NCBI GenBank assembly: GCA_024655945.1
Contig: JANLFK010000001.1
Span: forward strand, 652,116 to 716,115
Source of the DNA: a candidate division KSB1 bacterium
GTDB taxonomy: Bacteria; Zhuqueibacterota; Zhuqueibacteria; JANLFK01; Oleimicrobiaceae
Direction: 5' to 3'
Length of the DNA stretch: 64,000 bases
Part shown: piece after piece, positions 50,945-60,432 of the stretch
Layout of the letters: each line of letters starts with the position of its first letter
Numbering within the stretch: the stretch's first letter is position 1
Notes under the pieces: generated by a model
Databases searched by the model: none
What the model was told of the DNA's origin: nothing
Seen by the model: only the letters and a program-made list of their open reading frames with translations
Position numbers and translations under genes: made by a program

Positions 50945-53274
50945 TGTTTCTGCCCGCCGCTTAGTGCCCGGTAACGGACGCCGATCATTGGAAGCCGCAT
51001 CAGACCTCGCACAGGCCTCCTCTCTGCCCGACTCTCCTCCATGTTGCGAAGGTATGCCAATGGGTTTTCTTGGTTGGTGACGTTGAACACCCTCAAGTAC
51101 AAAACCCATTCTGCCCCCGCCGACCTCCTGAACCCGTACTCGAGTCCGACATCGAGGCGGAAGTACGCGGGGGTGCGCGCACCGAAGAGTTGCGAGAATG
51201 CGCCCCTCCACTCGGTCTCTTCGTCGGGTCCAGAAGCGTAAATTAGGTCCTGGTAGAAGCCGCCCGCCTCCCCGGACAAGTCTGGCAGCGCCCTGAACCT
51301 GAGGTCCGCTTCTGTGTAAGGCAGGCCGCTTGCTACATTGGCCAGCGCATGGAACGCGAAACGACGCCCGGGGCGCCACTCTGCGGAGAGTCTTGCTTGG
51401 AGCGGCCGCTCGTAGTGGGCCACATGCCATCTTCGCTCCTGCAAGAAGGCGCGGGCCACATCCAAGGAAGCAGAGGCAGCCAGCTTTGCCGACGTAAAGT
51501 CGACCGACAAACCAGCCCCATACGCTCGCCCCTTGCCTCTGACCTCATCGTGCCTGAGAAAATCGGTCAGAGGCAGATTATCGAACCTTTTCACATGGGC
51601 GTGTGCGTGCGCCGAAAGCATGCGCCGTGCCGCGAGCAATGTGGCCGCCAGATACTGCACAGCGGGTGCCCGGCGGGGATCGGTACATAAGAAGAATGCG
51701 CTGGCCGGTTCAAAGACTTGCTCGTTCAGGTCTTGTTTCCGGGCATAATGCCACTGCACACTCTTTCCGGCGAGAAGCCCTGCCTCAAGCTGCTCCGACC
51801 TCCACGAGAGAGTGGCAGAGGCCGACACGAGAGGGAGGTTCCAGTGCCGCTCCAACAGGTGAGCCCGGATGGACAGCTCCATGCTCATTCGGCCATGGCG
51901 TACCTCGCAGTCCCACGACGGACTGAGCACGAAAAGGCGCTGCCGGTACTGGAATCGTCGCGGGGCAAAGTCGAATAGCAGGCGGGCCGGATTGCCGACC
52001 AGGTCCCACAACTCCCGGCTGCTCAAGTCCCAGTTGTGCGACGCCAAGTAGAGCCGGTAGGCAACCGATACCTGCCAGCGGTGGCTCGAAACAGACGAAG
52101 AGACAGACTCGGAGAGCTCTGCGATGCGCAGCGAGGAACTGAGGTGGTCGTGGGGACCTTTCCCGTGCACTGCAAAGTCACTGAGCAGGGCCGCAGATTG
52201 CCATACCGAGGAGTCGGGACGTTTCCACGTTATTGCAGTTCTCGCCAAAGTATTGCCCCACAAGATGTCCCAACTGGCACCCGGCCGTTCCTTCCACCCG
52301 CCGGTTTCCACGCGGAGCAGGTCACGGGCAGCAAACATAGCGACCTCCGCTTCGGTGTTACCGCCAAGCCTTGCCCTGCACCATCCACCGGCGTCAGCAA
52401 AGTTGTACGGCAGCTTTACCCCGGCGCCCTCGCCGATGGTGGCCAAGTGCAGAACCCGAGCATGTGCAGAGCAAGCAACCCCTCTGCGCACACCCGCATA
52501 GCCCACCATCGCCGAAACAGGGTTCAGGTCGACCACCCAGCAACTGTCTGGCTTTGACCAGATTTCCAGGGCGCCACCCAATGCCAAGGGCCCAACCGAT
52601 GGCGGGGCGAGTACACTTGCCACAATGCTGTCTCCTGGCAGAGCCACCAGTGAGCTGACCACGCCACCCAGGTGTGTGCTGTTCAGCGCAGGGGTGCCAT
52701 TCCAGTAGACCATCCTGTGGTAGAAATCAGAACCGGCTGCGTAGAAGGAAGAGGAAAAGTCCGAGCGGAAGCCCACCGCTGGCAGGGTTTGCAGGAAGCG
52801 CACCGCATCCCCTGGCCAAAGAGGCGCCAGATCAAGAACGCCGCCCCGGAGGGCATATTTTGCCGGACCAGCCATCACAACGCGAAGGCGCGAGGCCTCC
52901 ACGGTGACGGGACTCATTGGAATGATCCTCGGAGAAAGCCTGACGCTCACGGTGCGCTCTGTTTCACCACTGCGAACACAGACTGTTTCCACGGCAGCAC
53001 CGTATGCCACTGCCGTCACCGTCAAGACGAAACACGGCCTACCACCGCTGACATGCACCCTGAGCACGCCCGTCGAGTCAGCCTGTCCCATGCACACTTC
53101 GTCCACATAGACAACAGCAAATGCCACAGGCCCGCCAGTGACACTGTCGACGGCGGCTACGCTAATCGCGACCTGCTGCCCAGCCAGGCGCAAGGGCCCA
53201 CCGAGGAAACCAACCAACATTGCTACCGCAGTGACTGCGTGCTCTGCCAGTGGTGCAGCCAAGGATGGTTTCAC
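50941..53274 (-). CDS. TonB-dependent receptor-like outer-membrane protein
   Basis: A protein of about 777 residues. After a signal-like segment (VTAVAMLVGFLGGPLRLAGQ) comes a carboxypeptidase-regulatory-like domain (VDSVTGGPVAFAVVYVDEV), then a plug (RVVMAGPAKYAL, GDAVRFLQTLPAVGFRSDFSSSFYAAG, MVYWNGTPALNSTHLGG) and a barrel ending MIGVRYRALSGGQKQ. The N-terminal start is uncertain: GTG 53274 is chosen (GAGG 8 nt upstream), but TTG or a further start is possible. It pairs with the DUF4249-like lipoprotein (overlapping ATGA) and is preceded by another lipoprotein gene, a typical FCB surface-uptake module. The substrate is unknown. Confidence 0.75.
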   Translation of the reverse strand: MKPSLAAPLAEHAVTAVAMLVGFLGGPLRLAGQQVAISVAAVDSVTGGPVAFAVVYVDEVCMGQADSTGVLRVHVSGGRPCFVLTVTAVAYGAAVETVCVRSGETERTVSVRLSPRIIPMSPVTVEASRLRVVMAGPAKYALRGGVLDLAPLWPGDAVRFLQTLPAVGFRSDFSSSFYAAGSDFYHRMVYWNGTPALNSTHLGGVVSSLVALPGDSIVASVLAPPSVGPLALGGALEIWSKPDSCWVVDLNPVSAMVGYAGVRRGVACSAHARVLHLATIGEGAGVKLPYNFADAGGWCRARLGGNTEAEVAMFAARDLLRVETGGWKERPGASWDILWGNTLARTAITWKRPDSSVWQSAALLSDFAVHGKGPHDHLSSSLRIAELSESVSSSVSSHRWQVSVAYRLYLASHNWDLSSRELWDLVGNPARLLFDFAPRRFQYRQRLFVLSPSWDCEVRHGRMSMELSIRAHLLERHWNLPLVSASATLSWRSEQLEAGLLAGKSVQWHYARKQDLNEQVFEPASAFFLCTDPRRAPAVQYLAATLLAARRMLSAHAHAHVKRFDNLPLTDFLRHDEVRGKGRAYGAGLSVDFTSAKLAASASLDVARAFLQERRWHVAHYERPLQARLSAEWRPGRRFAFHALANVASGLPYTEADLRFRALPDLSGEAGGFYQDLIYASGPDEETEWRGAFSQLFGARTPAYFRLDVGLEYGFRRSAGAEWVLYLRVFNVTNQENPLAYLRNMEESRAERRPVRGLMRLPMIGVRYRALSGGQKQ

Positions 53275-53395
53275 TGCCTCCACCTCAGCACGGGTTTGCC
53301 TTGGCGAGAACAGGCAACAGAGGGCCGCTGGGGAGACGTCCGGGAACGACCCCAGAGGCCGTCCCCCTTCCTGCAGCGGCCAGGCTGATCCAACG

Positions 53396-54430
53396 CTACG
53401 AGGGGTTCTTTGGCACAACCTGCACCCTCACATCAACGTCGCCGCTGCCACATCCATCAAATCGTTGCTCGTACTCGGAGAGAGGGATCCAAATGCTACA
53501 TCCTTCTCCATCCCAGTACTTTTCAACCAGGTCATCACCGGAACCCCAGTCATCCTCCCACACTTCGAGCTTGGCGTACTGTGTCCCCGAGTACCCAAGG
53601 TCGAGAATGCAGACGTCGTAGAGCGTCCACGGCGAGGTGTTGTTCACCGGCGGGGTAATGCTCGTCTCCTCCCATCCAGCGCCATAGTTCGCTTTCACGT
53701 AGAATTCTGGTGGTTCAAGCCAGTCGGGTTCGTGGTCGTCGTATATGTGGATCCATTTCAACTGCCACAGTCTTTCGTATTGCGGCGCGGCTGAGAGCTG
53801 TCCAACGCCCACGCTCGACGCAGGGGATCCGTGATGTTCAGGCCCTTCATCGAACTCTGGGTAAGCAGCCACAAGAACCCAGACATCCGTGCGCTGGCCG
53901 TCTTTCAACGTGAGCTTTTCACCGCTTCCCACCAGCCAGCCCTCGATGAAGTCCCCTTCGGGCAGCCTGGGGTCGCACCAGACAACAGCCACTGTGGCAG
54001 GCGGGGTAAGCGCCTTGCTCCATCGCTCTCGCTGGCACCAGTACGGGTAGAGGACCATTGGTCGCTCAGCGCCAGCCAAGGCCCCAGCCAAGAGGAGTGC
54101 ATCCACGAGGTCCTTTCCGTTGGGCCTGCACCAGGCCAGGAGATCCTGGCACAGTTCGGTCAGATCCACGAGTCGTCTTTCGCCCTCTCCCCCGCATACT
54201 CGCTGCGCGACTTTGTGGCGCAAAGGCTCCGCTGCCATCGCTTGAGACACTGCCTGGGCTGCCATAGCCAATGGGTGAGCAGCCAGCGACACCCCCGGTG
54301 AGGCGTGTGGACTCCTCGGTTCGACCTCCGCTAATAGGCCAGCGGCCTGTTCCTTGTCCCCCGTAATCCTCTCCCCGCAGGCCGGCCAGAGCAGCAGCCC
54401 TGCCACGCAGCCTGCACCGACACAGACCAA
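53396..54430 (-). CDS. Lipoprotein with C2-like C-terminal domain, unknown function
   Basis: A 344-residue protein. The N-terminus (CVAGLLLWPACGE, likely lipidated Cys18) looks like a lipoprotein signal. The middle is variable. The C-terminal 130 residues (KWIHIYDDHEPDW, EFYVKANYGAGWEETSITPP, TLYDVCILDLGYSGTQYAKLEVWEDDWGSGDD) have the acidic, tryptophan-rich look of a calcium-binding C2-like domain. No enzyme motif is visible. The TTG start at 54430 has GAGGAG 4 nt upstream. A promoter lies 330 nt further up. It begins the three-gene set receptor-lipoprotein cluster. Confidence 0.65.
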   Translation of the reverse strand: MVCVGAGCVAGLLLWPACGERITGDKEQAAGLLAEVEPRSPHASPGVSLAAHPLAMAAQAVSQAMAAEPLRHKVAQRVCGGEGERRLVDLTELCQDLLAWCRPNGKDLVDALLLAGALAGAERPMVLYPYWCQRERWSKALTPPATVAVVWCDPRLPEGDFIEGWLVGSGEKLTLKDGQRTDVWVLVAAYPEFDEGPEHHGSPASSVGVGQLSAAPQYERLWQLKWIHIYDDHEPDWLEPPEFYVKANYGAGWEETSITPPVNNTSPWTLYDVCILDLGYSGTQYAKLEVWEDDWGSGDDLVEKYWDGEGCSIWIPLSEYEQRFDGCGSGDVDVRVQVVPKNPS

Positions 54431-54763
54431 TGTGCTCCTCGTAACGTGCCCTCCTCCGCTTGGCGTCCATGAGCCCTATGTCACTTTCTGCCACGGACGC
54501 CCCCGGAGGGCTCCGCCCAGAAACAGAAAGACCCGAGCGCAGGGCGCCACCCGGCACCGCACACTCAGGTCTCTCTCTGCCTATTGGGCACGTTATCCGC
54601 CCGCAGCGCCCCCCACTTTGTCGGGGGGGCAGCATGCGGGCCCTCTGCCCCTACCAGTTGCCTCTGGCTATGTCCAACTGCCTCAACCATGGCGCTGCCC
54701 TGGTACCTTTCGGCGCCCCAGCCTCGGAACGGGGCCGGCAGAGGGCGGGGCCGCGCAGGTTGT
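54431..54763. other. Long leader/intergenic stretch before the C2-like lipoprotein
   Basis: About 330 bp between the promoter at 54764-54792 and TTG 54430. It is GC-rich, includes several short inverted repeats, and contains no convincing gene. If the promoter is correct this is a long untranslated leader. Confidence 0.4.
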
Positions 54764-54792
54764 AGTATAGAAAAACGCACCGAAACAATCAA
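54764..54792 (-). promoter_or_regulatory. Promoter of the lipoprotein-receptor-DUF4249 set
   Basis: Minus-strand TTGATT (54787-54792) and TATACT (54764-54769) with 17-bp spacing; start near 54757. Confidence 0.65.
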
Positions 54793-54857
54793 GCACAATC
54801 TTCACGTCCGAGCAAGGACACCGTTCCCCGCCTGCGGCCAAGAACGCCGCAGCAGAT

Positions 54858-56129
54858 TCATCCTCCGCCTCCACCGCCACGCCCCCGGGACGGGATACTC
54901 GGCCCCCCGCTGCCCTGTTCTATTTGCTGCAAGGCAGCCTTCAGGGAAAGAATCCGCTTTCTGGTGGCGCGCAGCACCTGGAACTGATACTTCCCCACCT
55001 CCACGAGCTCGCCCCTTCTCGGAATCCTCCCCAGGCGCGCCAGAATCAATCCGGCCACGGTGCTGTAGGGCCCGGAGGGCAGCTTCCACCCCATGGCCGC
55101 GTTCAGCTCCTCCACGCTCAGGCGGCCATCCACCCAGACTCCCCCATCGGGCAGGGGCCGCCACCGAGTCACTTCCTCGTCGTGCTCGTCCTCGATCTCA
55201 CCGAACAGCTCCTCCAGCACATCCTCCAGGGTAACCATGCCGGCGGTGCCGCCGTATTCGTCCAATGCCACGGCCACTGCCGCGCTGGTGCGCCGAAACT
55301 CCAGAAGAAGCCGATAGCAGGAGGTCGTCGCCGGCACAAAAAGAACGTTCCGTACAATGGCGGCCAGCGACTCGGGTCTGCCCAGCAGGTCACGCACGTG
55401 GACGACTCCTTTGATGTCATCCAGGGTCTTCTCGTATACCGGCAGCCGGCTGTAGCCGGACTGGCGAAACACACGCTGCGCCTGCTGCAAGCTACTGTTG
55501 AGAGGCAAGGCGACCATATCCACGCGCGGCACCATGATGTTTTTCACCGGCCGGACTGCCAGCCGCAGGAGGCGGGAAATCAGATCGCGCTCATGCCTGG
55601 CAATGGTGCCGGCAGCAAAGCTCTCGCGCAGCAAGATGGTCAGGTCTTTGCGCGAGAACAGGGCGTAGGCCGCACGCGCATCGACCGTTCTCGGCCCGGT
55701 CAACCTCAGTACCACCCACCGCAGGGCCCAGTTCACCGGCCAGAAGAGAAGCTCGAAAAAGCGCAGGGGATAGGCCAGTCTTAACACTGCAGACTGTGCT
55801 CTCTCTCGCAGCAACGTCTTCGGCACGATTTCCCCCAAGAGCAGGAGGGTCATCGAAGAAACCAGCACGATGGTACCCGCCGACAGGTGCGGCTGCAACA
55901 GCAGGGCCGCAAGAGCAGAAAAACCCACAGTGGCTACGTTGTTGCCGATGAGCGTGGTGAAGACGAAGCGCTCAGGATTCTGCACAAAGCCATAGGCAAG
56001 GTGGGCGCCTCGCTTCCCAGTACGCCGAGCTATTTCGCAGCGGACGCGGTCGGCCGCCACGAAGGTCACTTCGGTGCCTGAGAAGAACGCGCTGAGCGCC
56101 AGCGCCAGAAAGATGCCCGCCAACGACAC
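54858..56129 (-). CDS. CorC/HlyC-type transporter (CNNM family, DUF21-CBS-CorC)
   Basis: A 423-residue membrane protein. Residues 1-190 form the DUF21 membrane domain (FFSGTEVTFVAADRVR, GNNVATVGFSALAALLL, LLGEIVPKTLLRERAQ). Two CBS motifs follow at about 195-320 (VRPVKNIMVPRVDMVAL, YSRLPVYEKTLDDIKGVVHVRDLL, ALDEYGGTAGMVTLEDVLEELFGEIEDEHD), then the CorC_HlyC domain (about 335-410). The tail is glycine-rich. These proteins carry magnesium or cobalt and help divalent cation balance. The GTG start at 56129 has GGAGG 9 nt upstream. It lies 14 bp after yigZ, the first gene of this pair. Confidence 0.93.
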   Translation of the reverse strand: MSLAGIFLALALSAFFSGTEVTFVAADRVRCEIARRTGKRGAHLAYGFVQNPERFVFTTLIGNNVATVGFSALAALLLQPHLSAGTIVLVSSMTLLLLGEIVPKTLLRERAQSAVLRLAYPLRFFELLFWPVNWALRWVVLRLTGPRTVDARAAYALFSRKDLTILLRESFAAGTIARHERDLISRLLRLAVRPVKNIMVPRVDMVALPLNSSLQQAQRVFRQSGYSRLPVYEKTLDDIKGVVHVRDLLGRPESLAAIVRNVLFVPATTSCYRLLLEFRRTSAAVAVALDEYGGTAGMVTLEDVLEELFGEIEDEHDEEVTRWRPLPDGGVWVDGRLSVEELNAAMGWKLPSGPYSTVAGLILARLGRIPRRGELVEVGKYQFQVLRATRKRILSLKAALQQIEQGSGGPSIPSRGRGGGGGG

Positions 56130-56143
56130 CGGTCAGCCTCCGC

Positions 56144-56776
56144 TCATTCTTCGCGCACCGTCGCCCTGCCTGAGGTGGCGGCTGCTATGCGCCGCAGGCA
56201 TTCTTCGGCAAGGCTGTGCCGCACGGCGACCACCAGGGTCACCTGCTGACGATAATCCACCGCGCGCACCCGACCCTGGACCTTGCGCACCACTTGCTCC
56301 AGGGCATTCTCCAGCTCATAGGGGCAGCTCACCGCGAAGGTGCGCATCAGGAAGCGTTCCACCACGCCGGCCCGGTCAAGTGTTTGGGCGGCACACTGCC
56401 CATAGGCCCGCGCCAATCCGCCCATGCCGAGTTTCGTGCCGCCAAAGTACCTGGTGACCACCACGATGGTGTTGGTGAGACGTCGCCCTTCCAAGGCCTC
56501 TAAGATAGGTTTGCCAGCAGTGCCTGAGGGTTCGCCGGCGTCGCTGCTGCGCACCAGCGCCTGTGCCCCGCAGCCGAGGCGGTAGGCGTAGCAGTGGTGA
56601 GTGGCATCGTGGAAGCGGCGTTGGACGTCGGCCAGGAAAGCCTCGGCTTCCGCGCGGCTGGTCACCGGCTGTGCCTGCCCCACGAACCGCGAGCCTTTCA
56701 CCCTGATTTGGTGCTCGGCGTAGCCGGCCACCGTGCGATAGGCATCCGCCGCCGATGTCAGTCGGTCCCTTGCCAT
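56144..56776 (-). CDS. YigZ/IMPACT-family protein
   Basis: A 210-residue protein with the UPF0029 N-domain (RVKGSRFVGQAQPVTSRAEAEAFL, DATHHCYAYRLG, AGEPSGTAGKPILEALEG, TNTIVVVTRYFGGTKLGMGGLARAYGQ) and a small C-terminal DUF1949-like domain. The yeast and mammalian relatives bind the GCN1/GCN2 stress pathway; bacterial YigZ has unknown function, possibly translation-related. The ATG at 56776 lies 19 nt after the predicted start of its promoter. Confidence 0.93.
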   Translation of the reverse strand: MARDRLTSAADAYRTVAGYAEHQIRVKGSRFVGQAQPVTSRAEAEAFLADVQRRFHDATHHCYAYRLGCGAQALVRSSDAGEPSGTAGKPILEALEGRRLTNTIVVVTRYFGGTKLGMGGLARAYGQCAAQTLDRAGVVERFLMRTFAVSCPYELENALEQVVRKVQGRVRAVDYRQQVTLVVAVRHSLAEECLRRIAAATSGRATVREE

Positions 56777-56801
56777 TGCCCTGGGGTTCTCCGTGCCTTA
56801 G

Positions 56802-56830
56802 AATATACGCAACACGCTTACGATGTGCAA
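56802..56830 (-). promoter_or_regulatory. Promoter of yigZ-corC
   Basis: Minus-strand TTGCAC (56825-56830) and TATATT (56802-56807), 17 bp apart. The predicted start near 56795 gives a leader of about 19 nt. Confidence 0.72.
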
Positions 56831-57252
56831 GGGCTTTCTCCACGGAGAGGACAGCGGCAGAGCACGCTCAAGAGGCGAGGCAGGATCGGCAACCTGCGGA
56901 GAGCGTAGAGGTCCAACGGCCTTCTCACGCCGGCAGATTGGGGTGCACAGCCGAAAAGAAGCCCTGGGGTTCCCTCAGGAGCACCATAGGCAACTACGGG
57001 CCGAGCCTGCGTGCGCTTTCCGATGCCGGCCGTGAGATTTCCAACAGCGAGGTTCTCACTGCGCCAACAGCCAGGGCCGGCGGACCGCCATCCGGCGGGG
57101 ACCAACGCGCCATGAGCCCCAACCAGCAAGAATGCCCACCTCTCCTCTGGCCCTGCAAGGTGGGCATCCTCCTGCTGCGATGCAAACAAACCGCTTTGCC
57201 GTGCCTCTCAAGGGGCCACGCGCATCACGCCTGGGGACGCGGCTCTGCGGGC
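56831..57252. other. Intergenic stretch, no gene seen
   Basis: About 420 bp between the yigZ promoter and the acyl-CoA dehydrogenase stop. Open frames lack domains and ribosome-binding sites. I see no clear terminator for the fatty-acid operon here. Confidence 0.4.
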
Positions 57253-58416
57253 TCAGGCACGTGCGTGCTTGGCGCTCTCGCGGATCAGGCTGCGCCCGAT
57301 GACGTTGCGCTGGATCTGGTTGGTCCCCTCGTAGATCTGCGTGATCTTGGCGTCTCGCATGTACTTCTCGATGGGGTATTCGCGCATGTAGCCGTAGCCG
57401 CCGAAGATTTGCACGGCATCGGTAGTCACCTTCATGGCCACATCAGAGGCAAAGACCTTGGTCATGGCCGAGACCTTGGCGATGTCGGTGGCACCGGAGT
57501 CGATGTAGCGGGCGACGCTGTAGATGAGAGCCCGCGCCGCCTCGATCTGCGTGGCCATGTCCGCCAACATGTGCTGCACCGCCTGGAAGGCGATGATAGG
57601 CTGGCCAAACTGGTGCCGCTGCCGGGCGTAGTTCACGGCCAGATCAAAGGCCCCTTGTGCGATGCCCAAGGCCTGGGCCGCAACACCCGGGCGCGACTTG
57701 TCCAACGTCTTCATGGCGATGATGAAGCCGTGCCCTTCCTTGCCCAAGAGGTTCTCCTTTGGCACCCGACAGTCTTCAAAAACCAGCTCGCAGGTGGCCG
57801 AGGCCCGGATGCCCATCTTGTCTTCCTTCTTGCCGTAGGAAAACCCCTCCATACCCTCTTCGACGATGAAGGCGGAGGCGCCGCGCCCACCTCGAGCCGG
57901 GTCGCTCATGGCAATCACCGTGTAGATTTTGGCCACGCCGCCGTTGGTGATAAAGTGCTTGGTGCCGTTGAGCACATAGCAGTCACCATCTTTGCGCGCC
58001 GTCGTCTTGATGGCCTCGGCGTCGGAGCCGGCTTCTGGCTCGGTCAACCCGAAGGCGGCCAGTGCCTCGCCGCTGGCCAGGCGGGGCAGGTAGCGCGCTT
58101 TCTGCTCGTCGCTTCCGGCAATGATGATGGGGAAGGCGCCTAAGGCAGTACCGGCCAGTGCCAAGGCAATGCCGCCGCATGCTCTGGACAGCTCCTCGGT
58201 GACAATGACCAGATCGAGCACGCCGCCGCCCAGGCCGCCGTACTTCTCCTCAATCCACACGCGGAAAAAATCCATCTCGGCCAAGGTCTTGACGATTTCC
58301 CACGGGAACTCGCCGGTCTGGTCGTGCTTGGCCGCCACCGGGCGGATCTTCTCCTCGGCGACGGTGCGCGCCATCTCGCGCAACATTTTCTGCTCTTCAG
58401 TCAGAAAGTAGTCCAT
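57253..58416 (-). CDS. Acyl-CoA dehydrogenase
   Basis: A 387-residue flavoenzyme that oxidises acyl-CoA to 2-enoyl-CoA and passes electrons to ETF. The FAD/substrate motifs are AFGLTEPEAGSDAEAIKTTA, FITNGGVAKIYTVIA, CRVPKENLLG, GYGYMREYPIEKYMRDAKITQIYEGTNQIQRNVIGR (catalytic Glu near residue 362). The chain specificity looks like a short-chain (butyryl-type) dehydrogenase by length and motif. ATG 58416 has GGAGGAG 9 nt upstream. It is the last gene of the fab operon, 20 bp after rnc, an unexpected link between fatty-acid synthesis and degradation. Confidence 0.93.
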   Translation of the reverse strand: MDYFLTEEQKMLREMARTVAEEKIRPVAAKHDQTGEFPWEIVKTLAEMDFFRVWIEEKYGGLGGGVLDLVIVTEELSRACGGIALALAGTALGAFPIIIAGSDEQKARYLPRLASGEALAAFGLTEPEAGSDAEAIKTTARKDGDCYVLNGTKHFITNGGVAKIYTVIAMSDPARGGRGASAFIVEEGMEGFSYGKKEDKMGIRASATCELVFEDCRVPKENLLGKEGHGFIIAMKTLDKSRPGVAAQALGIAQGAFDLAVNYARQRHQFGQPIIAFQAVQHMLADMATQIEAARALIYSVARYIDSGATDIAKVSAMTKVFASDVAMKVTTDAVQIFGGYGYMREYPIEKYMRDAKITQIYEGTNQIQRNVIGRSLIRESAKHARA

Positions 58417-58435
58417 CAGGCTTTACTCCTCCGCC

Positions 58436-59188
58436 TCAGATCACGTGCAATTTGAGCAGGGCGCCGCGTGCTGCCCTCTGTTCGGCCGCCTTCTTGCTGC
58501 CTCCCTGGCCTGTTCCGTACTGCCTGCCCCCAATGCTGACTGCCACGGTAAAGACCTTGTCGTGCTCGGGGCCATCTTCGCGTTCCACGCGGTAGGCCGG
58601 GGTGGGCATCCTTTCGCGCTGGCAGTACTCCAGCAGCAGACTCTTGTAGTTCTGGTTCTCCTCCCTAGCGAGAATGCCGGGCAGACGCGATAGGACCAGG
58701 CGCTGCACCACTTTGCGCGCCGGCTCCAGGCCGCCATCAAGGTAAACGGCGCCGATGATGGCTTCCATGGCATCGGCAAGGATGGAAGGACGCTGTGCAC
58801 CTCCTGCTCTGCGCTCCTGCTCGCTCAGGAGGAGGTGCTCCCCTACGTTCAGCGCCCGTGCCACATTGGCCAACACGCCGCGGCTCACTGCCAGGGACTT
58901 CATCACCGTGAGCTCCCCCTCGGGGCGACGCGGGTAGCGATGGTAGAGATATTCGACCACTGCCAGGGACAGCACGGCGTCGCCCAACAATTCCAGCCTC
59001 TCGTTGGCCATGTAGCGCGGCTCACCGCTCCCGGCAAGGTAGGAGCGATGCTTGAGGGCCTGGGTCAGGTAGCCTGCATTCTTGAAACGGTAGCCCAATT
59101 TCTGGCCGAGGGGAGAAGCTGCATCTGCGTCTGGGGCACGACTCCGGAGGCCGACTCTTCGCAGGAGGGAGGCAAGCGAAACGCGCAA
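58436..59188 (-). CDS. rnc: Ribonuclease III
   Basis: A 250-residue double-strand RNA endonuclease. The RNase III domain has LTQALKHRSYLAG, NERLELLGDAVL (catalytic Glu/Asp) and DAMEAIIGAVYLDGG (metal-binding Asp and Glu). A dsRNA-binding domain (about 178-248: YKSLLLEYCQRERMPTPAYRVER, GSKKAAEQRAARGALLKL) follows. The TTG start at 59188 has AGGAGG about 10 nt upstream, inside the end of fabF; the genes are only 2 bp apart and surely co-transcribed. rnc next to fab genes is common in several phyla. Confidence 0.93.
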   Translation of the reverse strand: MRVSLASLLRRVGLRSRAPDADAASPLGQKLGYRFKNAGYLTQALKHRSYLAGSGEPRYMANERLELLGDAVLSLAVVEYLYHRYPRRPEGELTVMKSLAVSRGVLANVARALNVGEHLLLSEQERRAGGAQRPSILADAMEAIIGAVYLDGGLEPARKVVQRLVLSRLPGILAREENQNYKSLLLEYCQRERMPTPAYRVEREDGPEHDKVFTVAVSIGGRQYGTGQGGSKKAAEQRAARGALLKLHVI

Positions 59189-59190
59189 GG

Positions 59191-60432
59191 CTATTGATAC
59201 CTCCTCACCGCGATGCAGACGTTATGCCCGCCAAAACCGAAGGAGTTGCTCAGGGCAACATTGACCTCTTTCGGCCGAGCGCGCAAAGGCGTGTAGTCCA
59301 AGTCGCACTCGGGATCCGGCACCTCAAGGTTGATGGTGGGGTGAATGGTGTTGTGCACAATGGTCAGCACGGTGGCCACGAACTCGGCAGCGCCCGAGGC
59401 GCCGAGCAGGTGGCCGATCATGGACTTGCTGGAGCTGATGGCTACCTTGTAGGCATGTTCGCCCAGGGCGGCCTTGATGGCCATGGTCTCGATGCGGTCG
59501 TTGTGCGGGGTAGAGGTGCCATGGGCGTTGATATAATCCACCTCCTCGGGGCGCACGCCGGCCTCGGCCATGGCCAGGCGCATGGCGCGGGCTGCACCGT
59601 CGCCATCCGGGTCAGGCGCGGTGATGTGATAGGCGTCTGCAGTGAAACCGACGCCCACCACCTCGGCATAGATTTTGGCCCCCCGCCGCAGGGCATGGCC
59701 AAGCTCCTCCAGGATGACCACTGCCGCCCCTTCGCCCATGACGAAGCCGTCGCGATGCAGGTCAAAGGGGCGACTTGCCGCCTTGGGGTTATCGTTGCGC
59801 GTGGAGAGCGCCTTCATGGCATTGAAGCCGGCAAAGCCCATACGCGTGCAGGAGGCTTCCGAGCCGCCAGTGACCATGACGTCGGCATCGCCATAGGCGA
59901 TCAGGCGAAACGCGTCGCCGATGGCGTGAGAACTGGAGGCGCAAGCCGACACCGTCGAGTAGTTGGGCCCTTTCAAGCCGTGGCGGATGGACACATAGCC
60001 GGGAGCAATATCAGCAATCATCATCGGGATGAAAAAGGGGCTGACGCGCTGCGGGCCTTTGTCGAAAAGAACCTTGTACTCCCGCTCAAAGGTATCCATG
60101 CCTCCTACGCCGGAGGCCAGCACCACGCCGATGCGCGTCTTGTCCTCCTTTTCCAAATCGAGGCCGGCGTCCTGGAGGGCGAAATCGCTGCAGGCAACGG
60201 CGAACTGGGCGAAGCGGTCCATGCGCCGCGCCTCTTTGCGGTCCATATAGGCCTCCGGGTCAAAGTTCTTGACCCAGGCAGCGAACTTGGTGTCGAACTC
60301 GGTAGTGTCGAAGTAGGTCACATAGTCGACACCACTGGTGCCGGAGACGAGTCCTTGCCAGTAGTCATCCAGACGAAGGCCCAGGGGAGTGATGACCCCC
60401 ATGCCGGTGACCACGACGCGCCGTTTCTCCAT
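59191..60432 (-). CDS. fabF: Beta-ketoacyl-ACP synthase II
   Basis: A 413-residue elongation condensing enzyme, complete at both ends. Catalytic residues are in VSACASSSHAIGDAF (Cys near 165), NAHGTSTPHNDRIE (His) and SSKSMIGHLLGASGAAEF (His). Other family stretches include GVITPLGL, SGVGGMDTFE, GFAGFNAMKALSTRND, and the last GFGGHNVCI. It condenses malonyl-ACP with acyl-ACP. It follows acpP by about 200 bp, separated by a hairpin. Confidence 0.96.
   Translation of the reverse strand: MEKRRVVVTGMGVITPLGLRLDDYWQGLVSGTSGVDYVTYFDTTEFDTKFAAWVKNFDPEAYMDRKEARRMDRFAQFAVACSDFALQDAGLDLEKEDKTRIGVVLASGVGGMDTFEREYKVLFDKGPQRVSPFFIPMMIADIAPGYVSIRHGLKGPNYSTVSACASSSHAIGDAFRLIAYGDADVMVTGGSEASCTRMGFAGFNAMKALSTRNDNPKAASRPFDLHRDGFVMGEGAAVVILEELGHALRRGAKIYAEVVGVGFTADAYHITAPDPDGDGAARAMRLAMAEAGVRPEEVDYINAHGTSTPHNDRIETMAIKAALGEHAYKVAISSSKSMIGHLLGASGAAEFVATVLTIVHNTIHPTINLEVPDPECDLDYTPLRARPKEVNVALSNSFGFGGHNVCIAVRRYQ

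Noticed and set aside
56755-58143. Long plus-strand frame opposite acyl-CoA dehydrogenase
   Set aside because: Same reason: it mirrors a well supported gene and shows no recognisable domain.
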